Of a stretch of 64,000 nucleotides of DNA, positions 28,719 to 36,755 are shown one piece after another. The translations under genes were made by a program, and so were the position numbers. The notes below the pieces were generated by a model, which had not been told where the DNA came from, ran no database searches, and worked only from the letters and a program-made list of their open reading frames with translations. Each line of letters begins with the position of its first letter. Within the stretch, counting starts at the first letter, position 1. This stretch comes from Halanaerobium saccharolyticum (GTDB lineage Bacteria; Bacillota; Halanaerobiia; Halanaerobiales; Halanaerobiaceae). The stretch covers positions 1 through 64,000 of the forward strand of contig NZ_QLME01000002.1 of assembly GCF_003259895.1 (NCBI RefSeq), in the 5' to 3' direction.

Positions 28719-29472
28719 ATATATATTATCAATACTTATAATAATATTTTTCTGGCTTTTAGCTGCTTTAGTAACTAAGACCCAGATTATACCTCTACCT
28801 GCTTCAGTATTTAAATCATTAATAAAATTAAGAGTAGAGTTATCCATTCATATGCTGGCCAGCCTGCGAAGAATTGTTTTTGGGGTAGGCAGTGCTTTTA
28901 TTGTTGCAGTTCCCGCCGGGTTGATGATTGGTAGATTTAAAGTTCTAGACAGCTATCTTGCTCCTTTTATTTATCTGGCTTATCCAATCCCCAAGATTGC
29001 CTTTCTGCCAATAGTTCTATTGTTTTTTGGACTTGGGGATCTGGCCAAAGTTTTTTTGATAGCTCTGATAGTCTTTTTTCAGATCCTGGTTCATACGCGT
29101 GATGCAGCCAAATCTATAGATCAAAAACTAATATTATCTGTTAAATCATTAGGGGTCTCAAAGGTACAGCTGTTCTGGCACCTTATTTTACCTGCCTCAC
29201 TGCCTAGAATATTTACAGCTATCCGGATAAGTTTAGGCACTGCTGTAGCCGTTTTATTTTTCACGGAAACTTTTGCTACTTCTGAGGGTCTTGGCTTTTT
29301 TATAATGGATGCCTGGACAAGAGTTAATTATAGTGAAATGTTTGCAGGAATTATGGCATTAAGTTTTTTAGGCCTTATTTTATTTCTGATAATTGATTTT
29401 ATCGAGAGGCTTGTCTGTCCCTGGATCTTTCTGGAAGAGAAAAAGAATAAGGAATTAACTAAGAAGAAATGA
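28699..29472 (+). CDS. ABC transporter permease (SsuC/TauC-like), start uncertain
   Basis: Membrane subunit of an importer, about 257 residues if full length, with five or six helices. The EAA loop that docks the ATPase is visible (DAAKSIDQKLILSVKSLGVS). The first ATG at 28852 would remove the first helix (YILSILIIIFFWLLAAL) and the periplasmic segment, both clearly coding. Upstream the frame has no ATG, GTG or TTG before a stop at 28651. A GAGGAGG at 28687 points to ATT 28699 or ATC 28702 as a rare start, or the true start has been lost. Partner to the upstream binding protein. Confidence 0.7.
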   Translation: MIKTSIKYILSILIIIFFWLLAALVTKTQIIPLPASVFKSLIKLRVELSIHMLASLRRIVFGVGSAFIVAVPAGLMIGRFKVLDSYLAPFIYLAYPIPKIAFLPIVLLFFGLGDLAKVFLIALIVFFQILVHTRDAAKSIDQKLILSVKSLGVSKVQLFWHLILPASLPRIFTAIRISLGTAVAVLFFTETFATSEGLGFFIMDAWTRVNYSEMFAGIMALSFLGLILFLIIDFIERLVCPWIFLEEKKNKELTKKK

Positions 29473-29521
29473 TACCTGTCCCTGCGGCAGTGGTAAGAAA
29501 TATAAAAAGTGCTGTTTATAA
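29468..29521 (+). pseudogene. Stray SEC-C zinc-binding tail
   Basis: In the frame that contains neither the permease nor its stop, bases 29468-29521 encode NDTCPCGSGKKYKKCCL and a stop. This is a complete SEC-C motif (C-x-C-x8-C-C), as at the end of SecA and of the maturase encoded at 44049-45290 in this window (NDPCPCGSGKKYKKCCL). It overlaps the permease stop by five bases. There is no start for it, so it looks like the 3' end of a lost gene, or a tail separated from the permease frame by a frameshift. Confidence 0.75.
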
Positions 29522-29644
29522 AATTATTTTAAATATTTAGCTTAAAATTGTAGTTTGTTTACTTTCTTTATTAATTTAATCCTCTATAATGTAGTTACAA
29601 ATACATCTAATAATTTTATAAGACAATAAGAAAGGATGATATTT

Positions 29645-29737
29645 ATGAAGAAAGTAACAAAAAGAGTAGCTGGAGCTGGTGCAGCGGTGGGAACTGCTGT
29701 GGCCTATGGATCATTGTTAGTTAACACCTGGTCCTAG
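29645..29737 (+). CDS. Small cationic hydrophobic peptide, 30 residues
   Basis: AAAGGATGAT stands before an ATG; the product begins MKKVTKRVAGAGAAVGTAV and ends YGSLLVNTWS. A basic head followed by a small-residue hydrophobic helix is the pattern of a membrane-seeking mini-protein, bacteriocin-like or toxin-like peptide. A TATAAT occurs about 55 bases upstream, and a strong terminator follows 20 bases after the stop, so it forms a complete small transcription unit. No family is recognised. Confidence 0.55.
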   Translation: MKKVTKRVAGAGAAVGTAVAYGSLLVNTWS

Positions 29738-29756
29738 AATATTGTTATTTAAATAA

Positions 29757-29800
29757 AAACTTAGCTCGAGAAAAATTGCCCGGGCTAAGTTTATTTTTTT
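29757..29800. terminator. Strong hairpin terminator
   Basis: AAACTTAGCTCG-type arm pairs with CGGGCTAAGTTT across a short loop, then TATTTTTTT. It ends the small-peptide unit and lies at the 3' side of the convergent larE-like gene. Confidence 0.85.
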
Positions 29801-29856
29801 GCAAAAAAGTTTATAAAAGCTAGAAATGTTTAAACCACAGCTGTCTAGAGTAAGCT

Positions 29857-30672
29857 TTATTGATCCAGAACTTCATTCATACTGCCGCTTCTGTAGCCCT
29901 CTAAATCAAGAGTGATATAAGTATAACCAATTTCTTTAAATTTAGAGACAATCTTTTCTTTTTTACTTAGCATCAGAGGCAGGTCCCCGGGCAGCACTTC
30001 AATTCTGGCTGTGTTTTGATCATGATGTCTGACTCTGAATTGACTGATTTCCTGATTGCGCATAAATCTTTCCGCCTGATCTACCATTTCTAATTTCTCA
30101 ACAGTAATTTGATCACCATAAGGAAAACGAGAGGAAAGACAGGCAAAAGCTGGCTTATTCCAGGTCGGTAAATCATATTCCTTAGATAAAGCTCTAATGT
30201 CATCTTTTGTCATTTCAGATTCTTTAAGAGGACTTTTCACTTCCATTTCTCTGGCTGCCTGCATACCCGGGCGGTAATCATGAAGATGATCATCATAGTT
30301 TGAGCCATCTAAGACATAATTATATCCCTTTTGTTCAGCTACCTTTATAACTTCTGAAAAAAGCTCTTTTTTGCAGTAATAACATCTTTTTTGATCATTT
30401 TTGACGAAATTTTCATTATCTAATTCAGTAGTATGTATTAAATGATGCCGGGCTCCGATCTCAAGCGCAAGTTTTTTTGCTTCCTCTTCTTCTTCAGAAG
30501 GATAGGTTTCTGCACAGGATGTTACAGCAAGTACATTTTCCTTCCCCAGAACTTCTACAGCTGCTTTTAGTAAGAAAGTACTGTCCACGCCTCCAGAAAA
30601 GGCGATAGCAGCAGATCCCATTTCTTTTAATATTTCTTTTAGTTTTGAAAATTTATTTTTCAGTTCTTCCAA
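29857..30672 (-). CDS. larE: LarE-family PP-loop ATP-dependent sulfur-transfer protein
   Basis: Member of the adenine-nucleotide alpha-hydrolase group whose prototype LarE adenylates and sacrifices a cysteine sulfur to make the nickel-pincer cofactor of lactate racemase. 271 residues. The PP-loop SGGVDST is at 26-32; RCYYCKKELF near 96-105 and PAFACLSSRFPYG near 175-187 carry conserved cysteines, the latter matching the sulfur-donor position of LarE. No larA, larB or larC lies nearby, so the partner is unknown; related proteins serve other thiolation reactions. Transcribed alone on the minus strand, with AGGTCATTT before its ATG. Confidence 0.85.
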   Translation of the reverse strand: MEELKNKFSKLKEILKEMGSAAIAFSGGVDSTFLLKAAVEVLGKENVLAVTSCAETYPSEEEEEAKKLALEIGARHHLIHTTELDNENFVKNDQKRCYYCKKELFSEVIKVAEQKGYNYVLDGSNYDDHLHDYRPGMQAAREMEVKSPLKESEMTKDDIRALSKEYDLPTWNKPAFACLSSRFPYGDQITVEKLEMVDQAERFMRNQEISQFRVRHHDQNTARIEVLPGDLPLMLSKKEKIVSKFKEIGYTYITLDLEGYRSGSMNEVLDQ

Positions 30673-30935
30673 TTTAAATGACCTCCATAAAGTACTTTTT
30701 TAATAACTCTGATTTAATAATTATGATGACCAGTCCCAAATAAAACCGAATAAATCTATAAAGATTAAACTAAAGATATCATATTTAAACTGATTTTGTC
30801 AAAGTACTGTTTGCTTTGGTCAGACACAGATTAATAAATTCAGCAGCTGAATCCTGCAGAAGCTAAAGCAGGAATCTTAATTTTTACCTTTAATTATAAA
30901 TTAGCAGCACAAAAATTGAGGGAGGGATAAAATTC

Positions 30936-31895
30936 ATGAAAACTGTAGTTATTGGTGGTAGTGGTCATATTGGTTCATATTTAGTACCAGAATTAGTTAA
31001 GGCCGGACATCAGGTTGTAAATATTTCTCGAGGTCAGAGCCAGCCTTATCTTGATGATAGTGCCTGGAATAGGGTTGAACAGGTTAATCTGGATCGGGAT
31101 CAGGAAGCTGATTTTGAAGCAGAAATTGCAGCGATGAATGCTGACATTATTGTTGATTTAATTAATTTCAAGCCCGAGGATACTAAGAGAATGGTTGATG
31201 CTTTAAAGGGCACAAAGTTATCACATTATTTATTTTGCTCATCTATCTGGGCTCACGGTAGGACTGAGCTGCTTGCAGCTGATCCAAATACGATTAAAAA
31301 AGAAGCTCTGGATGATTATGGCTTAAATAAGTTTCAGAGTGAACAGTATTTAAAAGAAGAGTATCGGAGAAATGATTTTCCGGCAACAATAATTATGCCG
31401 GGACAGATTTCAGGTCCAGGCTGGTTGATTATCAGTCCCTTTGGCAATATAGACCCGGAAGTATTTGAAAAGATTGCTCGAGGAGAAAAGATTTATCTGC
31501 CCAACTTTGGCATGGAAACTCTGCATCATGTCCATGCTGCTGATGTTGCTCAGATGTTTTTTAAAGCTATTAACCACAGAAATCAGGCATTAGGTGAAAG
31601 CTTCCATGCTGTTGCTGAAGATTCTTTTACCTTATATGGTTATGCAAAGGCAATGTACGGATTCTTTGATCAAAAAGCAGATATTGAATTCTTGGACTGG
31701 GGAAAGTGGTGTGATTATATAGATGATGAAGAACAGACTGAACAGAGTTATTATCATCTTGCCAGAAGTGGTTTTTTCTCCATTGAAAATGCTAAAAAGT
31801 TAATCGATTATCAGCCCCAGTATTCGACAAGGAAGACCGTTGAAATAAGTATTGAAAGCTATCTTGATCGAGGTGTTATTGATATTGAAAAATAG
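30936..31895 (+). CDS. NAD-dependent epimerase/dehydratase (extended SDR)
   Basis: Rossmann-fold sugar-nucleotide-type or reductase-type SDR of 319 residues. NAD-binding VIGGSGHIGSYL is at the N-terminus, the YxxxK pair is in DDYGLNKFQSEQ, and the preceding Ser is in FCSSIWAHG. HHVHAADVAQMFFKAI fits the C-terminal substrate lobe of extended SDRs. GGGAGGG lies before the ATG. It stands alone between a divergent larE-like gene and the LevR-type regulator, so the substrate cannot be told. Confidence 0.82.
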   Translation: MKTVVIGGSGHIGSYLVPELVKAGHQVVNISRGQSQPYLDDSAWNRVEQVNLDRDQEADFEAEIAAMNADIIVDLINFKPEDTKRMVDALKGTKLSHYLFCSSIWAHGRTELLAADPNTIKKEALDDYGLNKFQSEQYLKEEYRRNDFPATIIMPGQISGPGWLIISPFGNIDPEVFEKIARGEKIYLPNFGMETLHHVHAADVAQMFFKAINHRNQALGESFHAVAEDSFTLYGYAKAMYGFFDQKADIEFLDWGKWCDYIDDEEQTEQSYYHLARSGFFSIENAKKLIDYQPQYSTRKTVEISIESYLDRGVIDIEK

Positions 31896-32051
31896 TTTAT
31901 AATCAATTATCCATATTTAATGTTCTTAAATTTCTTGTGTAATCCTAGTGATTATTTATATAAAAAGAGAATTATTTAAGCTTTTTTGAATTCAAATTCT
32001 TGTTTATTATAATTATTTTATAAAATTTTAATTACAGGATGTGATAGATTA

Positions 32052-34784
32052 ATGAATAAGAAAGAAGAGATTTTTGAAATTTCTATGAAATTAGCAGATA
32101 GTAATCAAGATAAAGGTTTAACTGCTAGGGTAATTGCTAAAGAAGCAAATATTTCACGTTCTAATGCAAGTCGTTACTTAAATGAGCTTGTTAAAGACGG
32201 TAAAATGAGAAAAATTAAAGGGAGACCAGTTAAATATCAGATAATAAAAAGTAATAATGATAATGTAAAGAAAATTGATAAAATTATCGGAGCGGAAAGC
32301 AGTTTGAGGATTTCTGTTCAGCAGGCTAAAGCAGCAATATTATATCCTCCGGATGGACTGCATACACTTTTACTCGGGGAAACTGGAGTTGGCAAGTCAT
32401 TTTTTGCAAAATTAATGTATAATTTTGCTGTTGAAGAATCAGTGCTGAAATCAGGTGCTCCTTTTGTCCAATTTAATTGTGCGGATTATGCGGATAATCC
32501 GCAGCTTTTAATGGGACAGCTTTTTGGAGTAAAAAAAGGAGCATATACCGGGGCCAATAAAGATTCAAACGGATTATTAAAAAATGCAGATGGAGGAATG
32601 TTATTCTTAGATGAAGTACATCGATTACCTCCACAGGGCCAGGAAATGTTATTTACCTTTATAGATAACGGATTTTTTAGGATGTTAGGAGATACTGATA
32701 AAACTATCGAAGCAGATGTAAAGATTGTTGCTGCTACCACAGAGTCTCCCGGGTCGTATTTATTAAAGACTTTTCAAAGAAGAATACCTATGGTTATAGA
32801 ATTACCTGCACTATCAGAAAGAACTCTGGAAGAAAGATATAAATTAATCGAGAGTTTTATTAAAAATGAAGAAAAAAGAGTTGGTCAGGAAATTTTAATG
32901 TATAAAAATGCTTTAAAATCATTTTTATTATATGACTGCAAAAATAATATTGGGCAATTAAAAAGTGATATTCAGCTGGCCTGCGCAAAGTCGTTTTTAA
33001 ATTATAAATCAAAAAACAATCAGAAAATTGACCTACTTAAAATTGGTCAGGAAGAATTACCACACCATGTCAAAAAAGGAATTATGAACTTGCCAGATAA
33101 AAGAAAAGAATTAGATGATATTATTAAAAATAAAAGCAATCTAATATCTTTTAGTAATGATATTAATATTAATAATAATCAGGCAAGAAAACCTGCGAAA
33201 ATAGCAGATAAAAATTATATGTTTTATGATGTAATAGAAGAAAAGATTTCTGTTTTAGAAGAAAATGGATTAAATAAAAATGAAATAAGTGAGATTTTAA
33301 ATATTGATATAGAAAAACATTTTAAAAATTATATTGGCGACTTGCCAAAAAATTTCAAAAAGAGTAAGATAGATAAGATAGTTGGGGAAGAAATAGTAAG
33401 TTTGGTTGAAGAAATATTTAAATTGGCTGAAAATAGACTAAATAGAAGTTATGATGAAAAAATATATTATGGACTTGCTCTTCATTTAAAAAGGAGTATT
33501 GCAAGAATAAAAAACGGGGAAAAGATTTATCATCCAAATTTAGATGAAATAAGATCAGATCACTCCCAGGAATTTATTACTGCAATGGAAATTGCTTCAA
33601 TGATTGATGAGAAATTTTCTTTAAAAACACCACTTGATGAAATTGGTTATTTAAGTATGTTTCTTACTGAAAAGCCCTATAACTATGGTAAAAATGATTT
33701 AAAAAAAGTTGGCATTTTAGTAATAATGCATGGTAGAGCTGCTGCAACAAGCATGACAGAAGTAGTTAATAATTTAATTGGAGAGCAGCATGCTGAAGCT
33801 ATTGATATGCCGCTGGCAATGAATCCTCAAGAGGCATATCAGCAGGCAAAGGATAAAGTAGTAGATTTAAATAATGGTGGCGGGGTCTTAATAATGGTTG
33901 ATATGGGTTCTTTAAGCAGTTTTGGAGAAATGATTGAAGAAGAAACCGGAGTAAAGACAAAAACGATTACAATGAGCAGTACGCCTACTATTTTAGAAGC
34001 TTCAAGAAAAGCAGTTTTGGGTGATGAACTAGAAGATATAATATATTCAGTTGAAGAAATTGGAAAAGAAAGTTATCAGCAAAAATTTGAAAAGTCTCTG
34101 AGTTTTGGAGAAAAAGAAAAAATAATAGATAAAAAACATAAAAAGAGATTAGCTGTTGTTACTGCCTGTTTTACAGGAGATGGAGCAGCAGTGAAGTTAA
34201 AAGATTTACTGGAAGAAGAATTAGAACTTGATAGAAATTTTAGTTTGATAACTTTACAATTAATGAATAAAGATGATTTAAAAAAAGAGATAAAAGAGCT
34301 TAAAAGCAAATACAAAGTATTAGCTGTTGTTGGTACAATAAATTTTGATATAAAAGATATTCAATACTTTTCAGCTGCAGATATTTTTACAGGTGATGCG
34401 ATTAATAAATTAAAGAAATTAATTGATAGAGAAGAAATGTATCAGGAGATGAAAAAATCATTAATTGATCAATTTAAATATCTTGATAGTTTTAAGATTG
34501 TAGAAGAATTAAGAGACATAATTAGTAGAATTGAAAATAAATTAAATAAAGATATTGATTCTGGAATTGAACTTGGAATTTTACTGCATATGGCATATAT
34601 GATCGAAAATGTTTTAGCAGGTGGAGAAAATAATAAATTTAAAAACATAGAGGAATATAGTAAAAAAAATAGAGTTAATCTGGAATTATTAAAAGGAATA
34701 GTAAATGATATTGAAGTGACATATAATATTGAGATAGATAAAAATGAACTTGCTTATATATTAGAAATGTTTCAAAATAATTAA
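32052..34784 (+). CDS. LevR/ManR-type sigma-54 activator with PRD and EIIA domains
   Basis: PTS-controlled transcription activator of 910 residues. Order: N-terminal winged HTH (about 1-65); AAA+ sigma-54 domain (about 80-320) with Walker A GETGVGKS at 109-116, a GAYTGA loop at 163-168 for contact with sigma-54, and Walker B LFLDEVH at 184-190; PRD1 around H478; an EIIA-Man-like domain with the phosphorylatable H560 in VIMHGRAAATS; an EIIB-like segment; and PRD2 near the C-terminus (LLHMAYMIENVL). GAYTGA differs from the common GAFTGA by one aromatic swap also used in working activators. It lies directly upstream of a PTS operon preceded by a -24/-12 promoter, its evident target. Confidence 0.93.
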   Translation: MNKKEEIFEISMKLADSNQDKGLTARVIAKEANISRSNASRYLNELVKDGKMRKIKGRPVKYQIIKSNNDNVKKIDKIIGAESSLRISVQQAKAAILYPPDGLHTLLLGETGVGKSFFAKLMYNFAVEESVLKSGAPFVQFNCADYADNPQLLMGQLFGVKKGAYTGANKDSNGLLKNADGGMLFLDEVHRLPPQGQEMLFTFIDNGFFRMLGDTDKTIEADVKIVAATTESPGSYLLKTFQRRIPMVIELPALSERTLEERYKLIESFIKNEEKRVGQEILMYKNALKSFLLYDCKNNIGQLKSDIQLACAKSFLNYKSKNNQKIDLLKIGQEELPHHVKKGIMNLPDKRKELDDIIKNKSNLISFSNDININNNQARKPAKIADKNYMFYDVIEEKISVLEENGLNKNEISEILNIDIEKHFKNYIGDLPKNFKKSKIDKIVGEEIVSLVEEIFKLAENRLNRSYDEKIYYGLALHLKRSIARIKNGEKIYHPNLDEIRSDHSQEFITAMEIASMIDEKFSLKTPLDEIGYLSMFLTEKPYNYGKNDLKKVGILVIMHGRAAATSMTEVVNNLIGEQHAEAIDMPLAMNPQEAYQQAKDKVVDLNNGGGVLIMVDMGSLSSFGEMIEEETGVKTKTITMSSTPTILEASRKAVLGDELEDIIYSVEEIGKESYQQKFEKSLSFGEKEKIIDKKHKKRLAVVTACFTGDGAAVKLKDLLEEELELDRNFSLITLQLMNKDDLKKEIKELKSKYKVLAVVGTINFDIKDIQYFSAADIFTGDAINKLKKLIDREEMYQEMKKSLIDQFKYLDSFKIVEELRDIISRIENKLNKDIDSGIELGILLHMAYMIENVLAGGENNKFKNIEEYSKKNRVNLELLKGIVNDIEVTYNIEIDKNELAYILEMFQNN

Positions 34785-34801
34785 AAATAAAGCTTTCGAT
34801 A

Positions 34802-34834
34802 AGTGTGCAATTATAATTGCACACTATTTTTTTT
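34802..34834. terminator. 24-bp perfect palindrome with T-run: terminator and possible activator site
   Basis: AGTGTGCAATTA is followed at once by its exact reverse complement, then ATTTTTTTT. As RNA this ends the levR-like transcript. As DNA, a perfect palindrome 130-155 bases upstream of the -24 element is also where LevR-type activators bind, so a second role is possible. Confidence 0.75.
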
Positions 34835-34952
34835 GTGCTATTTTAGAATTTGAATAAAAAACTTAAAAAAATATTTATTTTTAGATTCCTATTGTGACAG
34901 TCTTTATAAAATAAATATAAAAAAATAAAGAAAAAATATAAAAAAAGGATGT

Positions 34953-34971
34953 TCTGGCATAGATAATGCAT
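34953..34971 (+). promoter_or_regulatory. Sigma-54 (-24/-12) promoter of the PTS-sulfatase operon
   Basis: TGGCAT, five bases, ATGCA: the invariant GG (34956-34957) and GC (34968-34969) are exactly 10 bases apart as sigma-54 requires. It lies 105 bases upstream of the EIIB gene and downstream of the LevR-type activator gene. Confidence 0.8.
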
Positions 34972-35075
34972 TTATATATAAGTGAGTCAAAAAAATGAAG
35001 GGAGGTTTAAACAAGAGTTTTTGTTCATTTAGAATAAAATGATAATCGATATTAAAAAAATTAAGGGGGATAATT

Positions 35076-35384
35076 ATGAATATTTTATTAGTATGTGCTG
35101 CAGGAATGTCAACAAGTCTGGTTGTTAATAAGATGAAAAAAGCGTTAACTGAAGAAGAAAAAAACTGGACAATTGAGGCTCAGCCAGTTGATTCTCTAGA
35201 AGAAGTGATTGATGATTATGATGTTATTCTATTAGGACCTCAAATTAAGTATAAAGCAGATGAAATCAATAAAATTGGAGATGAATACAATACACCTGTT
35301 GGAGTTGTTGATTCTAAAGATTATGGTATGGGTAAGGGAAGAAATATTCTTAATCAAGCAATTAAATTAAAAGAAAACTATTAA
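35076..35384 (+). CDS. PTS EIIB, lactose/cellobiose family
   Basis: Phosphate-transfer subunit of 102 residues. The phospho-cysteine is C7 in LLVCAAGMSTS, the standard P-loop of this family, and the fold continues with VILLGPQIKYK. It passes phosphate from the separate EIIA (38307-38633) to the sugar bound by EIIC. AAGGGGGAT lies before the ATG. First gene after the sigma-54 promoter, 22 bases from the EIIC gene. Confidence 0.93.
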   Translation: MNILLVCAAGMSTSLVVNKMKKALTEEEKNWTIEAQPVDSLEEVIDDYDVILLGPQIKYKADEINKIGDEYNTPVGVVDSKDYGMGKGRNILNQAIKLKENY

Positions 35385-35406
35385 AAACAAAAGGGGGATT
35401 ATTATA

Positions 35407-36735
35407 ATGGGTTTTTTTGAAAAAATGCAGGGATTTGTAGAAAATAAATTTGCTCCAATAGCTAATAAAGTTAGTAATCAAAGGCATGTTACGGCAATAA
35501 AAAAAGGTCTTATTACTACGTTGCCATTAACAATAATTGGTGGTGTTGCTTTAATCTTGGCAGTTCCTCCAGTTGATACAGAAATAATTCAACCAACTAA
35601 TTTCTTTAATAGATTTTTACTTATGTGGAAAAGTTGGGCCACTGCTAATAATTCTATGTTAATGACACCATATAATTTATCTTTAGGTTTATTGGGGCTT
35701 TTTGTAGTAATAGGAGTTTCATATTTTTTATCAGAAAAATATGAGATAAACAAAATATCTGGCGTTATTACTTCGCTATTCACATTTTTGGTAGTTGCTG
35801 CTCCAACTCAAGCTGATAATCCAGCTGGTTTTATCTCAAGCAATTATTTAGATGCAAAAGGTATGTTTTCAGGAATAATCATTGCCATTATTACTGTGGA
35901 AATAACAAAATTTCTGCTAGAAAAAAATATAAAAATTAAAATGCCTGATGAAGTTCCTCCTATGGTAGCAGCTCCATTTGAAGCATTAATTCCAATAATA
36001 GTAAACGTTGTAGTGTTTATGTCATTAAATAGTCTGGTATTGTCATTATTAAATATGTCTATTCCAGAAATTTCTTTGAAAATTTTTGAACCTATTGTGA
36101 TAGCATCTAATACTTTACCTGGTGTTTTATTAGTAATAATAGTTATAAATTTTCTCTGGTTCTTTGGTATACATGGAGGAGCGGTAGCTAATAGTGTGAT
36201 TGTTCCAATTATTACAGCAAATGTTGCAGCGAATGCAGAAGCAGTTGCTCAAGGAGCAGCAATGCCCTATATTTTTTCAGGTAGATTTGTAAATCTTTTT
36301 GCAAATCTTGGTGGTTCAGGTGCTGCTTTGTCATTAGCGTTAGCAATGATTATTGTAGCTAAATCAAGCCATCTCAAGTCAGTTTCAAAAGTAGGTTTAG
36401 TACCCGCATTTTTTGGAATTAGTGAACCATTAGTTTTTTCAACTCCAATGATTATGAATCCCATGATCTTTTTTCCGATGGTTTTTGTTCCCATAATAAA
36501 TGCCTCAATTACTTATTTTACTATGTCTACAGGTTTAGTTGGAAAAATATATGTTAATGTCCCATTTACGACTCCAGGTCCTTTTGGTTCATTTTTATCA
36601 ACTATGGATTGGAGAGCGGCAGTTTTATGGTTTGTTTTAATAACAATTGATGTGATTATTTATATGCCTTTTGTTAAAGGGTATGATAAACAAATGTTAG
36701 AAGAAGAACAAGTTAGTGAGGTAGAAGCAGCTTAA
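35407..36735 (+). CDS. PTS EIIC, cellobiose/lactose family permease
   Basis: Membrane channel and sugar-binding unit, 442 residues, about ten helices. Typical family segments: amphipathic start MGFFEKMQGFVENKFAPIANKVSNQRH, LWFFGIHGG, GGSGAALSLALAMI and FFGISEPLVFSTPMIMNP. EIIA, EIIB and EIIC are all separate genes here, the cellobiose/chitobiose layout. Family substrates are beta-linked disaccharides and glucosides. The sulfatase gene starts 20 bases downstream, so a sulfated beta-glycoside is a reasonable guess for the substrate. Confidence 0.93.
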   Translation: MGFFEKMQGFVENKFAPIANKVSNQRHVTAIKKGLITTLPLTIIGGVALILAVPPVDTEIIQPTNFFNRFLLMWKSWATANNSMLMTPYNLSLGLLGLFVVIGVSYFLSEKYEINKISGVITSLFTFLVVAAPTQADNPAGFISSNYLDAKGMFSGIIIAIITVEITKFLLEKNIKIKMPDEVPPMVAAPFEALIPIIVNVVVFMSLNSLVLSLLNMSIPEISLKIFEPIVIASNTLPGVLLVIIVINFLWFFGIHGGAVANSVIVPIITANVAANAEAVAQGAAMPYIFSGRFVNLFANLGGSGAALSLALAMIIVAKSSHLKSVSKVGLVPAFFGISEPLVFSTPMIMNPMIFFPMVFVPIINASITYFTMSTGLVGKIYVNVPFTTPGPFGSFLSTMDWRAAVLWFVLITIDVIIYMPFVKGYDKQMLEEEQVSEVEAA

Positions 36736-36755
36736 TAAAGAGGGGAGTCACAAAA

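Noticed and set aside
28536-28847. Minus-strand 103-codon frame over the permease N-terminus
   Set aside because: The + strand here encodes the first permease helix and following segment; the minus frame has no ribosome site.
30842-30880. Hairpin CCTGC...GCAGG upstream of the epimerase gene
   Set aside because: Only a short stem with a poor T-run and no gene ending nearby on the + strand; not strong enough to call a terminator.
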